Source: Basidiobolus meristosporus CBS 931.73
Taxonomy: Eukaryota; Basidiobolomycota; Basidiobolomycetes; Basidiobolales; Basidiobolaceae
DNA: 64,000 nucleotides
Assembly: GCA_002104905.1 (NCBI GenBank)
Contig: MCFE01000201.1
Coordinates: 1 to 64,000, forward strand
Direction: 5' to 3'
A model generated the notes under the pieces. The model was not told the DNA's origin. It was given only the letters and a program-made list of their open reading frames with translations, and did not search any database. Below are positions 44,206 through 56,131 of this stretch, in pieces (the first letter of the stretch is position 1; each line of letters starts with the position of its first letter). The translations under genes were made by a program, and so were the position numbers.

Positions 44206-45831
44206 TCAACCTCGGATACAAGTTGCAGGAGGAGAGATGCCATAAGGATTTGCTCTATACGGTGCTCCAGTATGCGATAGATTTTTGCTGCGAATTGTAT
44301 CAGTACTACGTGAATGGGTAGAGTTATTTCCAATGGAGATTGGTTTGGATGTAATATAGGATGAAGCGTTCGAAACATAATTTCTGGAGAGGGTATTGTA
44401 TGAGTTCAACAAATACCCTGGCTCCTCCCATGAGTTGCTTCCAAAAGGAGACTCAACAGAGACTGAACTGTAGGAGTCATATTCGTGGTTTAGCATCTGG
44501 GAAAGTGAGGAGGTGGTGTATGCAGAGGGACTGTCGTAGGAGTCGTGTTGCTGATCAATCTGATCAGACGTGGGGAAGTCGAAGTAGTCGGAGCTCTCTA
44601 GTTGACCTCGAGAATTGCGCGCTTCAGATGCAAGAAGAGCAGAAAGTGAAGCGCCAAAGTCGTATCGTGAGCTCAGCTTCTTGGTAGAAGCAGATCTTAA
44701 AGAGTTCAGGGGACTTCCGGACGAAAAGTAACCACCGGGGTCGGCACCTTCATACGAGCTTGTCTTGATGGGTCTACCCTTATTAATATCTACAGGTTGG
44801 GCTTGCAGGTCCCATGGCTCACTGGTGTTTTTGATCTTCGATAAGACGAACTCCACGTGGTAGTTCATTCCGTCGTTATTGTCCCAGAACTCTTCGCCGT
44901 TCACTTGGTATTTAACTGCAAAGAACATGGTCTTCTTGGGTGAACCAAGCTTAAGACTGATCCTTTCTTCAATGTTAATACTAAAGTCAAATTTATCAAC
45001 TCCGACATAGTTCTCATGATCATGGGCCGAGGACTGCTTGAAGTCAGCCGAGACCTCCTCAACTGTTTGCCAAAAGTCAAAGGTATAGCGCACCGCCACA
45101 TGCTTTCTATAGGCAAGATTGGCAACCTGGATAGTCCCAATTACATCTAGTTTATCTTCGGACAATGAGATGTCTTGAACACTCACAATCTTAGAATTGT
45201 AGCCAGGGAAAATCGGAGGTGGGAAATTGGGCAGGCGGATCGATAGGGAGACCTCATCATCTTGATCGTAATAGTCATCGTCAGAGGAAGTACCATCTTC
45301 ATCGTCGGAGCCAGGGTTGGATATAGTCTGGGGCTTCTCGCCTTTCATGAAAAGTTTTATGTATTCGAGCTGCGCATCGAAATGTACAAACTTTGTGGGG
45401 GATGTAGGCAACGATTTTGGCCGGTCGTTCTCTTTACCTTTCAAAGCAGATTTGACAACTTCACCGCTCTTCTTTCTCAGAAGTTGAGGACGGAGTGGAA
45501 TAGAAAAGACCGGCTTTTTATGTCCCGATATGAGATCAGTGTGAAGGTTTACATCGATGTTGGATAGTGGGTTTTCGGGTTTACAGGAATTAGTGATACC
45601 TGTAATGCTGCGTTGACGGCTAATGAGAGAAATGCTCTGAGACGCCGGGCGAGGGATGCTTGTGGTATGCGACTCTCTAGTTGAGAGGCAAAATCCGGGG
45701 GCGTTGGGAGCCATGGTGGCGTTGCAAGTAGAGAGTAGAGAAACCCGCCTCTTTGGCCAGACATTAATTGAATTGAGGTGCTCTGCTGATTTGTCCTGAG
45801 CAGTCAATGTTGCGTTCCAGGAGCTAAACAT
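44206..45831 (-). CDS. Protein phosphatase 1 regulatory subunit with CBM21 (Gip2/Pig-like)
   Basis: A single exon of 541 aa from the ATG at 45831 (MFSSWNATLTAQDKS); an in-frame ATG at 45714 (MAPNAPGFCLS) is an alternative start. A PP1-docking RVxF motif is seen in TSPTKFVHFDAQLEYIKLF, followed by an acidic stretch. The CBM21 domain is about residues 200-330: IVSVQDISLSEDKLDVIGTI, VANLAYRKHVAVRYTFDFW, YVGVDKFDFSI and FAVKYQVNGEEFWDNNDGMN, with the aromatic pattern expected for glycogen binding. The C-terminal third is Ser/Tyr-rich and disordered. Proteins of this type bring PP1 to glycogen and activate glycogen synthase. The combination of motifs makes the call firm. Confidence 0.9.
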   Translation of the reverse strand: MFSSWNATLTAQDKSAEHLNSINVWPKRRVSLLSTCNATMAPNAPGFCLSTRESHTTSIPRPASQSISLISRQRSITGITNSCKPENPLSNIDVNLHTDLISGHKKPVFSIPLRPQLLRKKSGEVVKSALKGKENDRPKSLPTSPTKFVHFDAQLEYIKLFMKGEKPQTISNPGSDDEDGTSSDDDYYDQDDEVSLSIRLPNFPPPIFPGYNSKIVSVQDISLSEDKLDVIGTIQVANLAYRKHVAVRYTFDFWQTVEEVSADFKQSSAHDHENYVGVDKFDFSINIEERISLKLGSPKKTMFFAVKYQVNGEEFWDNNDGMNYHVEFVLSKIKNTSEPWDLQAQPVDINKGRPIKTSSYEGADPGGYFSSGSPLNSLRSASTKKLSSRYDFGASLSALLASEARNSRGQLESSDYFDFPTSDQIDQQHDSYDSPSAYTTSSLSQMLNHEYDSYSSVSVESPFGSNSWEEPGYLLNSYNTLSRNYVSNASSYITSKPISIGNNSTHSRSTDTIRSKNLSHTGAPYRANPYGISPPATCIRG

Positions 45832-46525
45832 TCGTGAGATACAAGAGTGAGGGTCAGGAAATACCAAGAAATTTAGATCGTAGAACGTGTGTAGCCAAGG
45901 AGGATGAAACGGTGTTAACTCGAAGTGTCACCCGCAACGTGAAGGGGAAGAAGTAGACTAGTACAGAACAGAGAGTATGAAGTCTGACCCAGACTACACG
46001 GATTTAACAAGGCGGTGATGGCCGTCAAGTATCACTAAGGTAGGCCTAACAATTTATAGAAAACCAGAAGAAAGTGGGGATACATCACTGGAATCGAGGG
46101 GGTACACCGGATTTCAACTAGTGATATATTTTCATGGTTAATATAAAATGTTGATAGATAGCAGTTTGAGACAGTTTCTCTTTTGGTCACACCACACAAT
46201 GATAAATTAAACAGTCCGTTAGCCAAATGGCAATATACTGATCTTGATGTGGAGGATCATGAATTGGATACGTTATTAATTACAGACACCATTCATCCTG
46301 CGTGGTTCATTTATAATACTCTCTCAATGAGATAGATTTTTGTTCCTATTTATGGAGCCAATCCATATACGGCACAAAATTGTATGCAGTAAATCTACGT
46401 GATCACGCTATTCCATTTAGGTTCGGAGAGAATTGATTGAATATAATCTGCATTTGAGCTATTGCACCATGGTGTTTTGCCACCGCTCAGCTCGATGATA
46501 TCTATGACGTCTTCCGTGGAATCAT
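45832..46525. other. Intergenic upstream of the PP1-subunit gene
   Basis: Promoter side of the PP1 regulatory gene. A minus-strand frame at 46395-46595 (EVLSSLQSLDDSTEDVIDI, acidic) looks coding-like and overlaps the end of the small secreted-protein candidate in another frame. It may be its true last part if a splice or frameshift exists. Confidence 0.35.
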
Positions 46526-46747
46526 CTAAGGATTGGAGGCTGGATAACACTTCGGTATCCCCTTTCTCCGTCTGATGTAATGATTCTTGTGGCACACAGG
46601 GCGCGTACCAAAGAGTCTTGGGACATTGATTTCAAATGAGTGCGGCGCTCTGGTCAGACTACGTAGACGCACGCCAGAATGCTCTGCAAAAGTCCCGAGA
46701 AAAGCGACACTACAACATAGAATGGACAAGGTGACTTGCAGTGGCAT
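46526..46747 (-). CDS. Possible small secreted protein
   Basis: 73 aa from an ATG at 46747. The first ~21 residues (MPLQVTLSILCCSVAFLGTF) resemble a signal peptide. The mature part is short and basic (SGVRLRSLTRAPHSFEINV, then KNHYIRRRKGIPKC). A second, more protein-like acidic frame continues downstream to 46395 in another phase, so the true 3' half is uncertain. No homologous family is recognised. Confidence 0.3.
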   Translation of the reverse strand: MPLQVTLSILCCSVAFLGTFAEHSGVRLRSLTRAPHSFEINVPRLFGTRPVCHKNHYIRRRKGIPKCYPASNP

Positions 46748-49700
46748 ATTAGCCAGTACGTATTCCCAGATGCTGAGATGAATCAACCAGTTCCGAGATT
46801 CAATGAAAACATTGGAAAATCCTCGTCATGTGAGCTCCTCCGCCAGTAAGAAACGCCCAGCGAACCATCTCAGCAGATCGAAATCCCGTTTATTATTTTT
46901 GGGATCTGGGGGATATCAAGAAAAAGACGCGGCAGGGGAGTAGAATGGTTGTTTGGTGCCGAGGGATGCATGTATAGGTGCTCTGCCGGTGCGCGGAGGC
47001 AAGAATACCCCAGCAGGCCAGACTACGGGTAGGAAAGGCGATTGATGGAGGCGGATTAGTTTGTTGCAGATAATGTGCACCCAACTTGCGTGTTCAACAC
47101 CAAGGCTAAAGAAGATTGCCATATGGGTGAATGCTATTGTTATGAACAGCAATCGGACGTTTCTGCTTCTGCTGACGCATTCAATTTCAATATGCACCGT
47201 CACTTGGAATTCCCTTTCATTGGCCCTGCACCAATCAATGATTCATTTCTCATTCCATTAGATTGAGGAGGCTAGGATCTCGATTCGATGAAAACTAATT
47301 CGTCAGTAAATTCTTTGGTCTTGACTGTTAATTGTCGGAGTATGTTGGGAACGTATGTAGGGCACTACAAGCTGCACAGCCAATAGATTGAGCATCTTCG
47401 TCCAACTCCCTCTATTGTCCAGATACCAACTTGCGCTTGGAGGAGGCTTGAGCTCCGAAGAATATCCAAAGGATATTATCGTCGGGACTATTCTGCCCAT
47501 TGTATGTCCATTCATGGGAATACATGTTCACGTAAAGAAGCTAGAATTGGGATCATTAGATTCGCATATGTATCACTGTTTAGGGTATATACCATTCTTG
47601 AAACGCATCTCAGAGAATAAGACCATCGACGATGGAAGCCTAAAGGCCTGCTTGCCGCGGAACTCTCACTGTGCTGGATCCTTTATTCGGGGTTCACTTG
47701 CATGGCACAGATGACACCAACGACAACCCAACAACGGACCTTTGTGCTGTAATCCTTACTTGGATGCGGAGCCTTGCTAACAATGGCTGCAAACTCAACA
47801 CGAAGATTCGATCTCAATCAACTCACCGATGGATGTGAAATTAGCTTTGCATTTCTCTGGGATCGGGGTGTTGTGAATGGTGGTGTCTAATCATCGGGGA
47901 GTGTTTATCTCCCATGACACATATAGTTGCAAATCAGCAACACACATGCATCTATATGGGTACTGGCTATTTGCAACATCGGTATCAGATCTCACTCAAG
48001 GGCTTAAAAGGCTAAGCAACTGATCCCAAAAGTCATTGATATATTTAAGATTGGCACAACGCGAGGTGGCTCCTCCTTCTCTATTTGCCCGTAACAGATG
48101 TAAAACTCTCGCGCAGATTATCCGAGTGAATGGCAACTCGTTGGCGCTGGCTACTTATCATTACAAGCATCTCCAAGCTTCGGATAATGAAGACCATGTA
48201 CGATGGTAGCATAGATCCCTTGGTTTCCTTTGTATTTTAGCAACAGGAATGTCATCAGTTCAAGGTAATATAGTCCTAATATATTTCATTGGTAACTGGA
48301 ATAACTGACTCCGCACCAGTAATGTAACCAGAAATATCAACTCATCAAAGATCAAGTCTACGATTGATACGACAAAGCAGTGGATCAGATCTCCGTGTAT
48401 TATCAGCATACCCATGTAATAAACAGTATTTTGATCATCAAATCCCTAGTACGATCCACCGCAATACGTAATCCTGAAGCCGAAGTGAGGAGCAAGTAAG
48501 CCACTTATCTGCAGCAACGAGTGGTTTGTAAATCATTTTATCCGACGATGGCCGCTTATCTCTAAGGGTCTGTGGCTGTACTGGGTATCCATTGTTCAGA
48601 TGTACTCAAAGCAAAATGCTCGAGTGGAGTCACTAATCAAGCCGAATTCGCAGTTAAAGCACGCATGTCTGATACTGAGGCACGTGAACAAAGCCAAGGC
48701 AAACAATACCCAACCTTTGAATCGTACCACGATAAACAAGTACAAAGAAACAGAACTTCCATCAATACCTTTCAATTTGACATAACAGTAGCCTTCATTT
48801 AGCTTGACATCATTCCCTTTACTTTTCTTAAGAATCCAATTGGTTTGAAGGTGTAGGTCAATGAGAATCAAAAATCGGATTCTGTCGCACAACACCAACC
48901 TAAGTGGCAACCATCTCCATTTACCACTGATAGCCCTTCCAATTGACGATTTCTGAACAGACTCAATTCTCTTTCAGGCTGGAAAATGCGTCAGTGGTGC
49001 AGATATATGAAGCACATGTGAGTTGTAGCACAGTATATTAAAACCCAATTATGAAAACCAAGGAGTATCTTTCAAATTGCGGTATTAATGTGGATGAAGA
49101 AAAATCCCAGTGGATATTAGATTTCACTAGACGTTAAATACAGGTTACTAACATACCAAGACATTCTTGGAGCAAGCTTTATAATGCAACAGCTGGAACA
49201 AAGTGGTCCAGGTTACAACATTAGTGCTCGTTGATGGACAATTATTGACGCTCCAATAGAGTGGGTTGTACATTAAAGAAGTATGACCTAATTTGTGATA
49301 GAATTCGAAGTATCTATGGCTTCTGCACCAACAAGTCTCACCATCTAAGAGCGCCGGATTTTCCAGACAATACTTAAATGGTGGTGGTATCTATATTTAC
49401 AACCATCAACTAACTCTACCCAATCGATATATCATCAAATCCATATTTCTCACTCATCAGTCAAAATGTGGTTCTTTTTGTAACACTTGCCATATTGCGA
49501 TAAAGTGCATTTGCAATTTACTACTAAATCAATCGAACTTGCAAGGTTGATCAACCGCAAGAATACCAATAATACTGGCGTGCTCATTATTTTAGGTTTA
49601 TCTCCATACCAATCATTCGTTATGACAAACTTATCGAGATTTCCAGCCCAATCGACGATAGCCACCTCCTCATGTATACCAGAATTGTCAGGGAATTCTG

Positions 49701-50635
49701 TGTGCTGAACTAAAGTGGATATCAATATAAAAAGCATCTTGGGGGATCATTCACATCATTGGGTACTGATTCTTGGTTCAGATCGATATGAACTACTTGT
49801 TAACACTGCATGATGCCAAGTGTTAAAGATGGGGGTGGCTTTATCCTGCTAAAATTGGTCATACACAACACGGATACATGCCATTTATTGTGCCGCCACA
49901 ATCCAAGCCATTTTCCCTGAAGGAACCTGGGCTACATTCAACAGAAGGCAACTAGTAACTCTTTATAAGGTCTTGGTGACTCTAAAAAACGAACCGCCTA
50001 TATCCACAGTGAGATTTAGTTCATATTGCATGTTTTTTTACAAATGTACCAACTGTAGTTCAGAACTGCCAGAGGTGCCCAGGTGAAGAACGTCTAGTTC
50101 TCATTATCTAAAACATTCTAACTACAGTTGCAATACAACTTGATGAAGGAAAAGGTCAGAAAAGCACTGGTAGATTCATATCAAGGTACTCCAGATTTAG
50201 TGCCAAGAGCTTGATCAGTTTATTGTAGTCAGTAGCATCAGTTTCCAAGGATTTGTTAAGATTGTGGCATTTGACAATCTTAATAAGTGAGCAATACTAG
50301 GCCTAGACTGATTGGTGGAAATTTCCTCTTCGTCCGCTCAAGTGTTGGCAACCCTAAAGATATCTCTTCTAAGCTTGCAATGCACCATTCTTTGATATCA
50401 AACACAGATGACTTGCAAGTATCAAAAGATTATCCACGCATAATTATCTTAGTTGAAATCCTTTCAAGGTTTTATGAAAAATTGCTGAGATATTTACCAA
50501 AACCAGATTTCCCGATCTCCAAGACGATTGGTTTTGCTACCAACTAAATGAATATGACCAGGGATCCATGCTTATTTTTTGGATTACTGAGCTTTAATGG
50601 CTTCACCATAAGGCCTTACGAGTTCGAACAATACG
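46748..50635. other. Gene-poor region of unknown content
   Basis: No gene is supportable over 3.9 kb. Some short frames look weakly coding (plus strand 47061-47266, TCVFNTKAKEDCHMGECYC; minus strand 49450-49737, with VDWAGNLD, reminiscent of the RNase H part of copia elements). None is intact or joined to others. It probably contains decayed mobile DNA. Confidence 0.35.
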
Positions 50636-52254
50636 ATGGCGACAACTCAATTAGAAGATACAAAGCCTGCATTAGTGGGAGCCTTAGCTTGTCAACTAGA
50701 TCCCTACCGTAAAGAAATAAAAACCACTGTGTATTCTTGCACCGACAAGCCAAACTCTGACGGCCTATATGAGATAGAGCTACTGGATACAGGTATTTCC
50801 GTTCAATAGGGATGCACTGTATGCTCGATTTAATACCTATTTTCTGTCTTCAATACAGTCTTATTTCCAGAAGGTGGAGGACAGGTGTTGTACCCAATAT
50901 TGGAGAATTATGTCTGAGCCATTATTGATTTATGCTCTTCTAGCCTCACGATACGGGTTTTATCGATGATGTTGAGGTGGTCAACGTTCAGCGAAAAGGT
51001 TTGGATTGCATTCATTATGCAAAAGGTTCATTAGCCGTGGGATCAACGGTGATTGCTAAGGTTGATTATGAACGTCGGTGGGACCATATGCAACAGCATA
51101 GTGGTAAGTGAGGGAAGTCGAGCTGTGTTGAGCAAGTAATAGTAAGCCTTCAATGCACAATAGGTCAACATCTCATTAGCGCTGTAATGGAAAGCGAATT
51201 TGGCTTTGAAACTCTTTCTTGGTACATTATTTTCATATGCCTCGAATGGAAGCTGTTTAGCTAATATTCCGTGGTGGCCAGGAATCTCGGGCTAGTAAAG
51301 TCCCACATAGAGTTGGACACTAAGAACGCCACGCCAACTCAGGAACAGATAGACAAGTTGGAGGCATTATTGAACGACAAAATCCGCTCAGCTATCTCAG
51401 TGAATACAGTCCATATAAAGCAACATGATGGCGCGGAAAGCAACCCCGATAGCTTGCCAAAAGACTATGTAGGCGGTGTGGTGAGATATGTACGCATTGA
51501 CGGCCTCGACAATAATGCGTAAGTACAGGACTGTTCGAAGTTAAAATGGGAATTTGCATATTAACTGATCCTAGATGCTGCGGTACCCATGTCAACAACC
51601 TTAAAGATCTTCAGGTAAGGCACCTACGTAAATGTTCCTATTAACCGACAGCTGAGGATTCAATTTTGTATTCAGGTTATCAAGTTGCTTCACACCGAAA
51701 GAATCCGTGGCACAAATACTTGTCTCTTCTTTTTGGTCGGAGACCGAGTCACCCAATACCTCCACCAAAGCTACGCTCGTGAACGAGCCCTAACCGCCTC
51801 CTTAAGTTGTGGCCCAGAAAGCCATGTAGACGCAGTCAGCAAAACTCAAAAGCAATACAAGGATACTCAGAAAGCAGTCAAGAGTTTGCTTAAAGAAATC
51901 GCAGACTATGTTGGAAAAGAATTGGTTGAAGCAATTAACGATAAGGGCTACATCACGTATCATCGTGAGGACGCTGATATGACCTTCCTTAATCTTCTGA
52001 CACACCACTTGAAAGTGGCCTCACCTGAATCTGTGGCCTTACTGTGCGGTGGTCCCAAGAAGGAAGGTGGTCCTATCATCATCATAGGGAACCCGGATAA
52101 GGTCAAGAAATGCAGCGATATCGTGACGGAGACGCTTGCCAATGTCAAGGGGGGCGGGAAAGGAAGATGGCAAGGAAAGACTAGCTCATGGACTAACCTG
52201 GAGACTGTCTTTGCTAAGGTTTCTGAAACTTTGACTAGCCTGGAGGCTAAATGA
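50636..52254 (+). CDS. AlaX/AARSD1-type alanyl-tRNA editing protein
   Basis: About seven exons with ATG at 50636 (MATTQLEDTKPALVGALACQ) and stop at 52254. After splicing the family hallmarks are complete: VLFPEGGGQP, the zinc/editing motif HMQQHSGQHLIS, WNLGLVKSHIELD, NACCGTHVNNLKDLQVIK (last ligands Cys and His), and a C-terminal region with GGGKGRWQGK. These stand-alone proteins resemble the editing and C-Ala parts of alanyl-tRNA synthetase and clear Ser- or Gly-mischarged tRNA-Ala, preventing mistranslation. Introns lie within or near the motifs (for example inside HSG|QH and NA|CCGTH), which is why no single open frame shows the whole protein. It appears functional. Confidence 0.9.
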
Positions 52255-52407
52255 TTTTGCCCCCTTTGGACCCTTCATTGTTATGATACAAACCAGTTTA
52301 GTAGCAGTCAATTGGATTGCTCCCCAACGCACGGCCATTCTCATACAATAAACCCCACATTTAAAATATTTCAGCTAAAACTACTGCCAACACCTTACTA
52401 GAGTGGA
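52255..52407. other. Convergent intergenic gap
   Basis: A short gap between the AARSD1-like gene and the candidate minus-strand gene. It contains an AATAAA near 52349. Confidence 0.3.
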
Positions 52408-52980
52408 TTACGATCTAGTGTACAAAGCACCAATCCCACTCGTGAAGGCACCGAATATCGTTAGTAATAAATTGACCAACCCGTTCAGGGATCTGTTGCC
52501 GTTGGCGAAAAGGCTGGTGTATAAGGGCTCTTGGCGTCGGATATGAGACTTGATTTCCGCTGAAGAAATATAAACAGCTAAATGTGGATTTAAATGGCAT
52601 CCATATGTTTGGAGTAATTAACTTCTGCTTATAAACCGGTAATTTTCGATCCATATTTCTCATGTATTTGTAATGCATCCACTCGTGTCCCAATTAGTCA
52701 AGTGAGCACAGTGATCTGCAAGAAAGCGCTAATGTTCCAAGAAGCTATCAAGATGGTGCCACCCTAGTACCACCGTGTGTTGTGCGATTCCTCACCTCGA
52801 CGCCGCCGTGGGTTTTCAATTATAAATCCAGGTTCTTTCGGTTCATATAAGGCTGTGTGGTATCATTTCCATGTGAGATAGGCTTTGCATTACAAATTTT
52901 GTACCATGCCGCGAGAATCTACATAGCACTTGATATCCACTTTGCCGAAGCCCACCATATTAGGCGATTGCTTGATTTGG
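52408..52980 (-). CDS. Hidden small multi-exon gene, C-terminal TM, function unassigned
   Basis: Reconstructed by splice phase; no single frame shows it. The last exon 52559-52408 reads AEIKSHIRRQEPLYTSLFAN, then RSLNGLVNLLLTIFGAF and TSGIGALYTRS, a clear terminal membrane segment. It joins in phase to an exon reading DALQIHEKYGSKIT, which follows a branch-point-like CTTGACTAAT. Further upstream an exon gives LYEPKEPGFIIENPRRRR before a GTGAGG donor, with another possible exon before it. The start codon was not settled. The short helical region followed by a terminal membrane segment is loosely like V-ATPase assembly factor Vma12/TMEM199, but this is only a guess. Confidence 0.4.
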
Positions 52981-53217
52981 TGTAGATTAGTTGGAGGTAG
53001 GAAATCCGGTAGCCCCACTATTTCACATTTATTGTGCTATTATTGGTTTTGAAGTCAAGTTTATCAAAGGAGAAGGTGTGCTGTGATTGGTTGGGGGAGA
53101 CCCAAAAGTTGAAGGTTCAGTCAGCTTTTTTTTACCTTCTACCTGGCTACTAAGCTTCAACAACCCTCTAACCGTTTATTTCTCTGTGTTACTTTTTGTT
53201 TTCTCAAACGATCAGTT
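52981..53217. other. Divergent intergenic region
   Basis: The promoter side of the oxidoreductase gene, with a pyrimidine-rich stretch near 53128-53140 and no further gene. Confidence 0.35.
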
Positions 53218-55458
53218 ATGTCTGAGAGTTTATCGAAATTTCCAATCACCGTTTCTATAATTGGTGCTGGTAGCAGGCATGTTATATATTCACCATCGCT
53301 ATACGCTTCGCGGTGTAGAAAACACGCGTCTGACATTTGTCTTTATCCAGAGGTTCAAGCTATGCCAATTTTTCACTGAAAAATCCACACCTTATGAAAG
53401 TGGTTGCCGTGGCAGAGCCCAAAAACATCAGAAGGAATAATATGGCGGAAGTAGGTGGCATGGAAATTCGGTATCCCCGCATCGTTTTATAGCTTACAGT
53501 ATCTTGTAGAAATATAATATACCCTCGAAATATGTTTTTTCTGATTGGAGAGAGGTATGTGCAAGCATGAAGACCGGTTTACGAACTCGATTCTTACACG
53601 ACAAATCTTTGAAAGTTAACCAAAAGACCAAGGATCAGCGATGCAGTTGTGATTGCTACATTTGATCACTTACATGTAGAGCCCACTCTTGGTTAGTGCG
53701 CGCTTTTGAATACAACCTTTGGAATATCAGGTCTCATTTTGTGCAAACAGAACTGGCGAAACTCGGATACCATATAATGCTGGAAAAGCCCATGGCTGTG
53801 TCTATCAAAGACTGTCAAAGAATTGTGAGCGCTGTCAGAGATCACAAGGTATGTCATATACGTGTTACTCTATTTGAACGCCAATATTTATCGTGATATA
53901 ATATATTCTAGATTATATTTGCTGTTTGTAAGTGCCAACCTTGAAGAGATGGCGCGTGCTTCTTTTCTTAGCTATCTGCTTCTCTAGGTCATGTCCTTCG
54001 ATATACCCCATACAATCGTATGCTCAGGAAACTCATTCAGTCCGATACGCTTGGAAATATCATAAATATTCAGCACTTGGAGCCAATTGGACACTCTCAA
54101 TTCGCACATTCTGTAAGCTGTAGTATTCATCATGTCGGTGCTGGCAAGCTTCTAATTTTCAATATTAGTTTGTTCGAGGAAATTATCAACGCGAAGACAG
54201 GATCAACAACGTGCTACTGAACAAGGTCAGTTCACTATTGTCGCTTTCTTTGAAAACTTTACTGATTTTTATACAGTGTATTCATGATTTAGGTGAGCAA
54301 GAAATCATCCAACCTTGAACTACACCAGAATTCTAATCCATTTCGATGCAGACCTCCTCGCCCATCTTATAGGACGTCGATGTGTGGTATGTCTTCCAGC
54401 TATAACTAAGTATGACTACCGTTTACCAACAGACTCTACAGAAAATTAGCTCGTTTGGAAATATCTCTCATTTTAAGCCAGATAGGAAGCCGAAGCAGGC
54501 TGGTGAAGCGAAGTATGCCCCTTTATGGACTTTAGTAGACCATATAGTTGACCTAGCTTTGTAGAACATGTATGGATTGTCCGTATGAATCGAGTTGCGC
54601 ATATTCTGCTGTCAAAATATATCTGGATCCCCTTAAGAGCGGGGAAACAGGATGGCCCGTTAGTAGTGTTTCAGATATTGTTGGTAAGTTTGTATCAACC
54701 AGGAACGGTGAATCTATCATATGTTTAATTGCGGATATTTTAGACATTGAAAACGTCACCAAAGCTTTAGAAGACGGCCCCTATGGTAGATGTGTCCATG
54801 AGTGTGAAAATGACGTATGCGATAATCAGGTTGGTGTTGATTCTTGAGGTGAGTTGGTATTGTAGCTTGCTAAATACTCGTGTCATCAGGTGGTCAACAT
54901 GATCTTTGAAAACGGCAGCACATGTACATTGACTGTTGTTGCCGGGACTGAGGGAACGAATCTGGGAAAAGTAAATCTACTTGTAAACTTTCGTATTCTT
55001 CAGTTTGCCTAACCATTCTCCGGGCTGCGTGTAGACTCGGATCTTCGGTACCAAAGGCGAGGTCGACGGTGATGGCAAACTCATTAGACATACTGACTTC
55101 CGCACGGGGGAAAGAGTGGAGATAAACCCATACAACCAACAAGAGAGTGATACAGGTAGCTATCTAAAAATACCAATTCTGATTCTCCGGCTGATCGAGC
55201 ATATCCCGTAGAAGAACCTGAGGACGATATGATGAGAGCGTTCGTCCACGCTGTTGCACAAGGAAGTCCTGATGGGTATATCCTCACGGGCCCGGATGAA
55301 GCCTTCAGTAAGTGGAAATCGCTGGTTGTTTAATGGAGAACCGCACTGACAATTCATCGCTGGTAGACTGTCACGTATATGCATTTGCAGCTGAATACGC
55401 ACGCACAAGTAATTCCGTAGTGACGCTTGATGAGTTCAGAAAACTTCATTCTTGTTGA
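53218..55458 (+). CDS. Gfo/Idh/MocA-family NAD(P)-dependent oxidoreductase
   Basis: About 17 small exons; ATG at 53218 (MSESLSKFPITVSIIGAGSR), stop at 55458. Spliced, the Rossmann part reads SIIGAGSRGSSYANF, VVAVAEPK, DAVVIATFDHLHVE and then MLEKPMAV, whose EKP Lys is the catalytic motif. Next come FAVCHVLRYTPYN, IQHLEPIGHSQFAHSFVRGN and CIHDLDLLAHLIGRR, with the substrate-binding HDxDLL. The C-terminal half has KISSFGNISHFKP, CPYESSCAYSAVKIYLD, RIFGTKGEVDGDG and RAFVHAVAQG. Such enzymes oxidise or reduce sugars, inositols or related alcohols. The subgroup with a Cys-rich CPYES.C segment is known from bacteria and fungi but its substrate is not certain. Intron 1 has a GC donor, and two exons are only 16 nt long. 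Confidence 0.87.
53277..53350 (+). other. GC-AG intron in the oxidoreductase gene
   Basis: The donor is CAG|GCATGT and the acceptor TATCCAG; 74 nt. The join restores the dinucleotide-binding loop GAGSRGSSYA in frame. Confidence 0.8.
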
Positions 55459-56131
55459 GCATTCTGCAGAATCGTCGTCATAGACAGGTTGACATTCGCC
55501 TCACCATATCGCCATGTTAATTGGTGGTTTGCATTTCTAATTCTTGTTGATTGCAAGACCCTAATACGACAACATCTAGCTTAGTTATACATAAGCGCCT
55601 TGGTGGAGTCACCCACCCCTGTATAGAAATCAAAATCATCGTATTCCTTAATGTACCCCACTTTTTTCATACCGAACCTGAATTCGGGGATTTCCAACTT
55701 CGCAAGTCCCAATCTTTGAGCCGAGCCAGTGATCACCCTACCATTGGTTTATGCTATGTAGCCAATAAACACCAAGAGAACTTAACTGCTTGATAGCATC
55801 CCCCCAATCAAGTCACAGGACATCATATATATGAGGATGGAAATATATGGTTTACGTTGAATTTGGTCGATAGGAATTTCTAGAACCTATGAAAATTTTG
55901 GGCGGAGGACTAAATCCGATTTGTTTGACAAAAAACTCGAGGGGGATCTGTGGTTTTAAGTGCGCATCGGAATTCCATCTCTTGTGACCTTCTTTTCTTC
56001 AAGTCTTCCATTTTTGTTCTCCTAGCTCACTTGCACTCCTTGCACGGGCTCCTGAATTCCTTACCGGTAGCTAGGCTTACGTATTTCCGGTGTAGTGTCG
56101 TTAAGTTTTCTATTGAAACACCATACCAGTT
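55459..56131. other. Intergenic upstream of the Kelch-BTB gene
   Basis: 3' flank of the oxidoreductase gene and promoter of the Kelch-BTB gene. No gene seen. Confidence 0.4.

Noticed and set aside
48572-48802. Plus-strand frame with FQFDITVAFI, faintly like the copia reverse transcriptase QMDVKTAFL motif
   Set aside because: It is in the opposite direction to the RNase H-like piece, followed by a stop, and no further conserved motifs are present.
49450-49737. Minus-strand frame with VDWAGNLD, similar to the RNase H segment of copia retrotransposons
   Set aside because: Only one short motif matches; the surrounding residues do not follow the pol alignment and no reverse transcriptase or integrase motifs in the same orientation are nearby.
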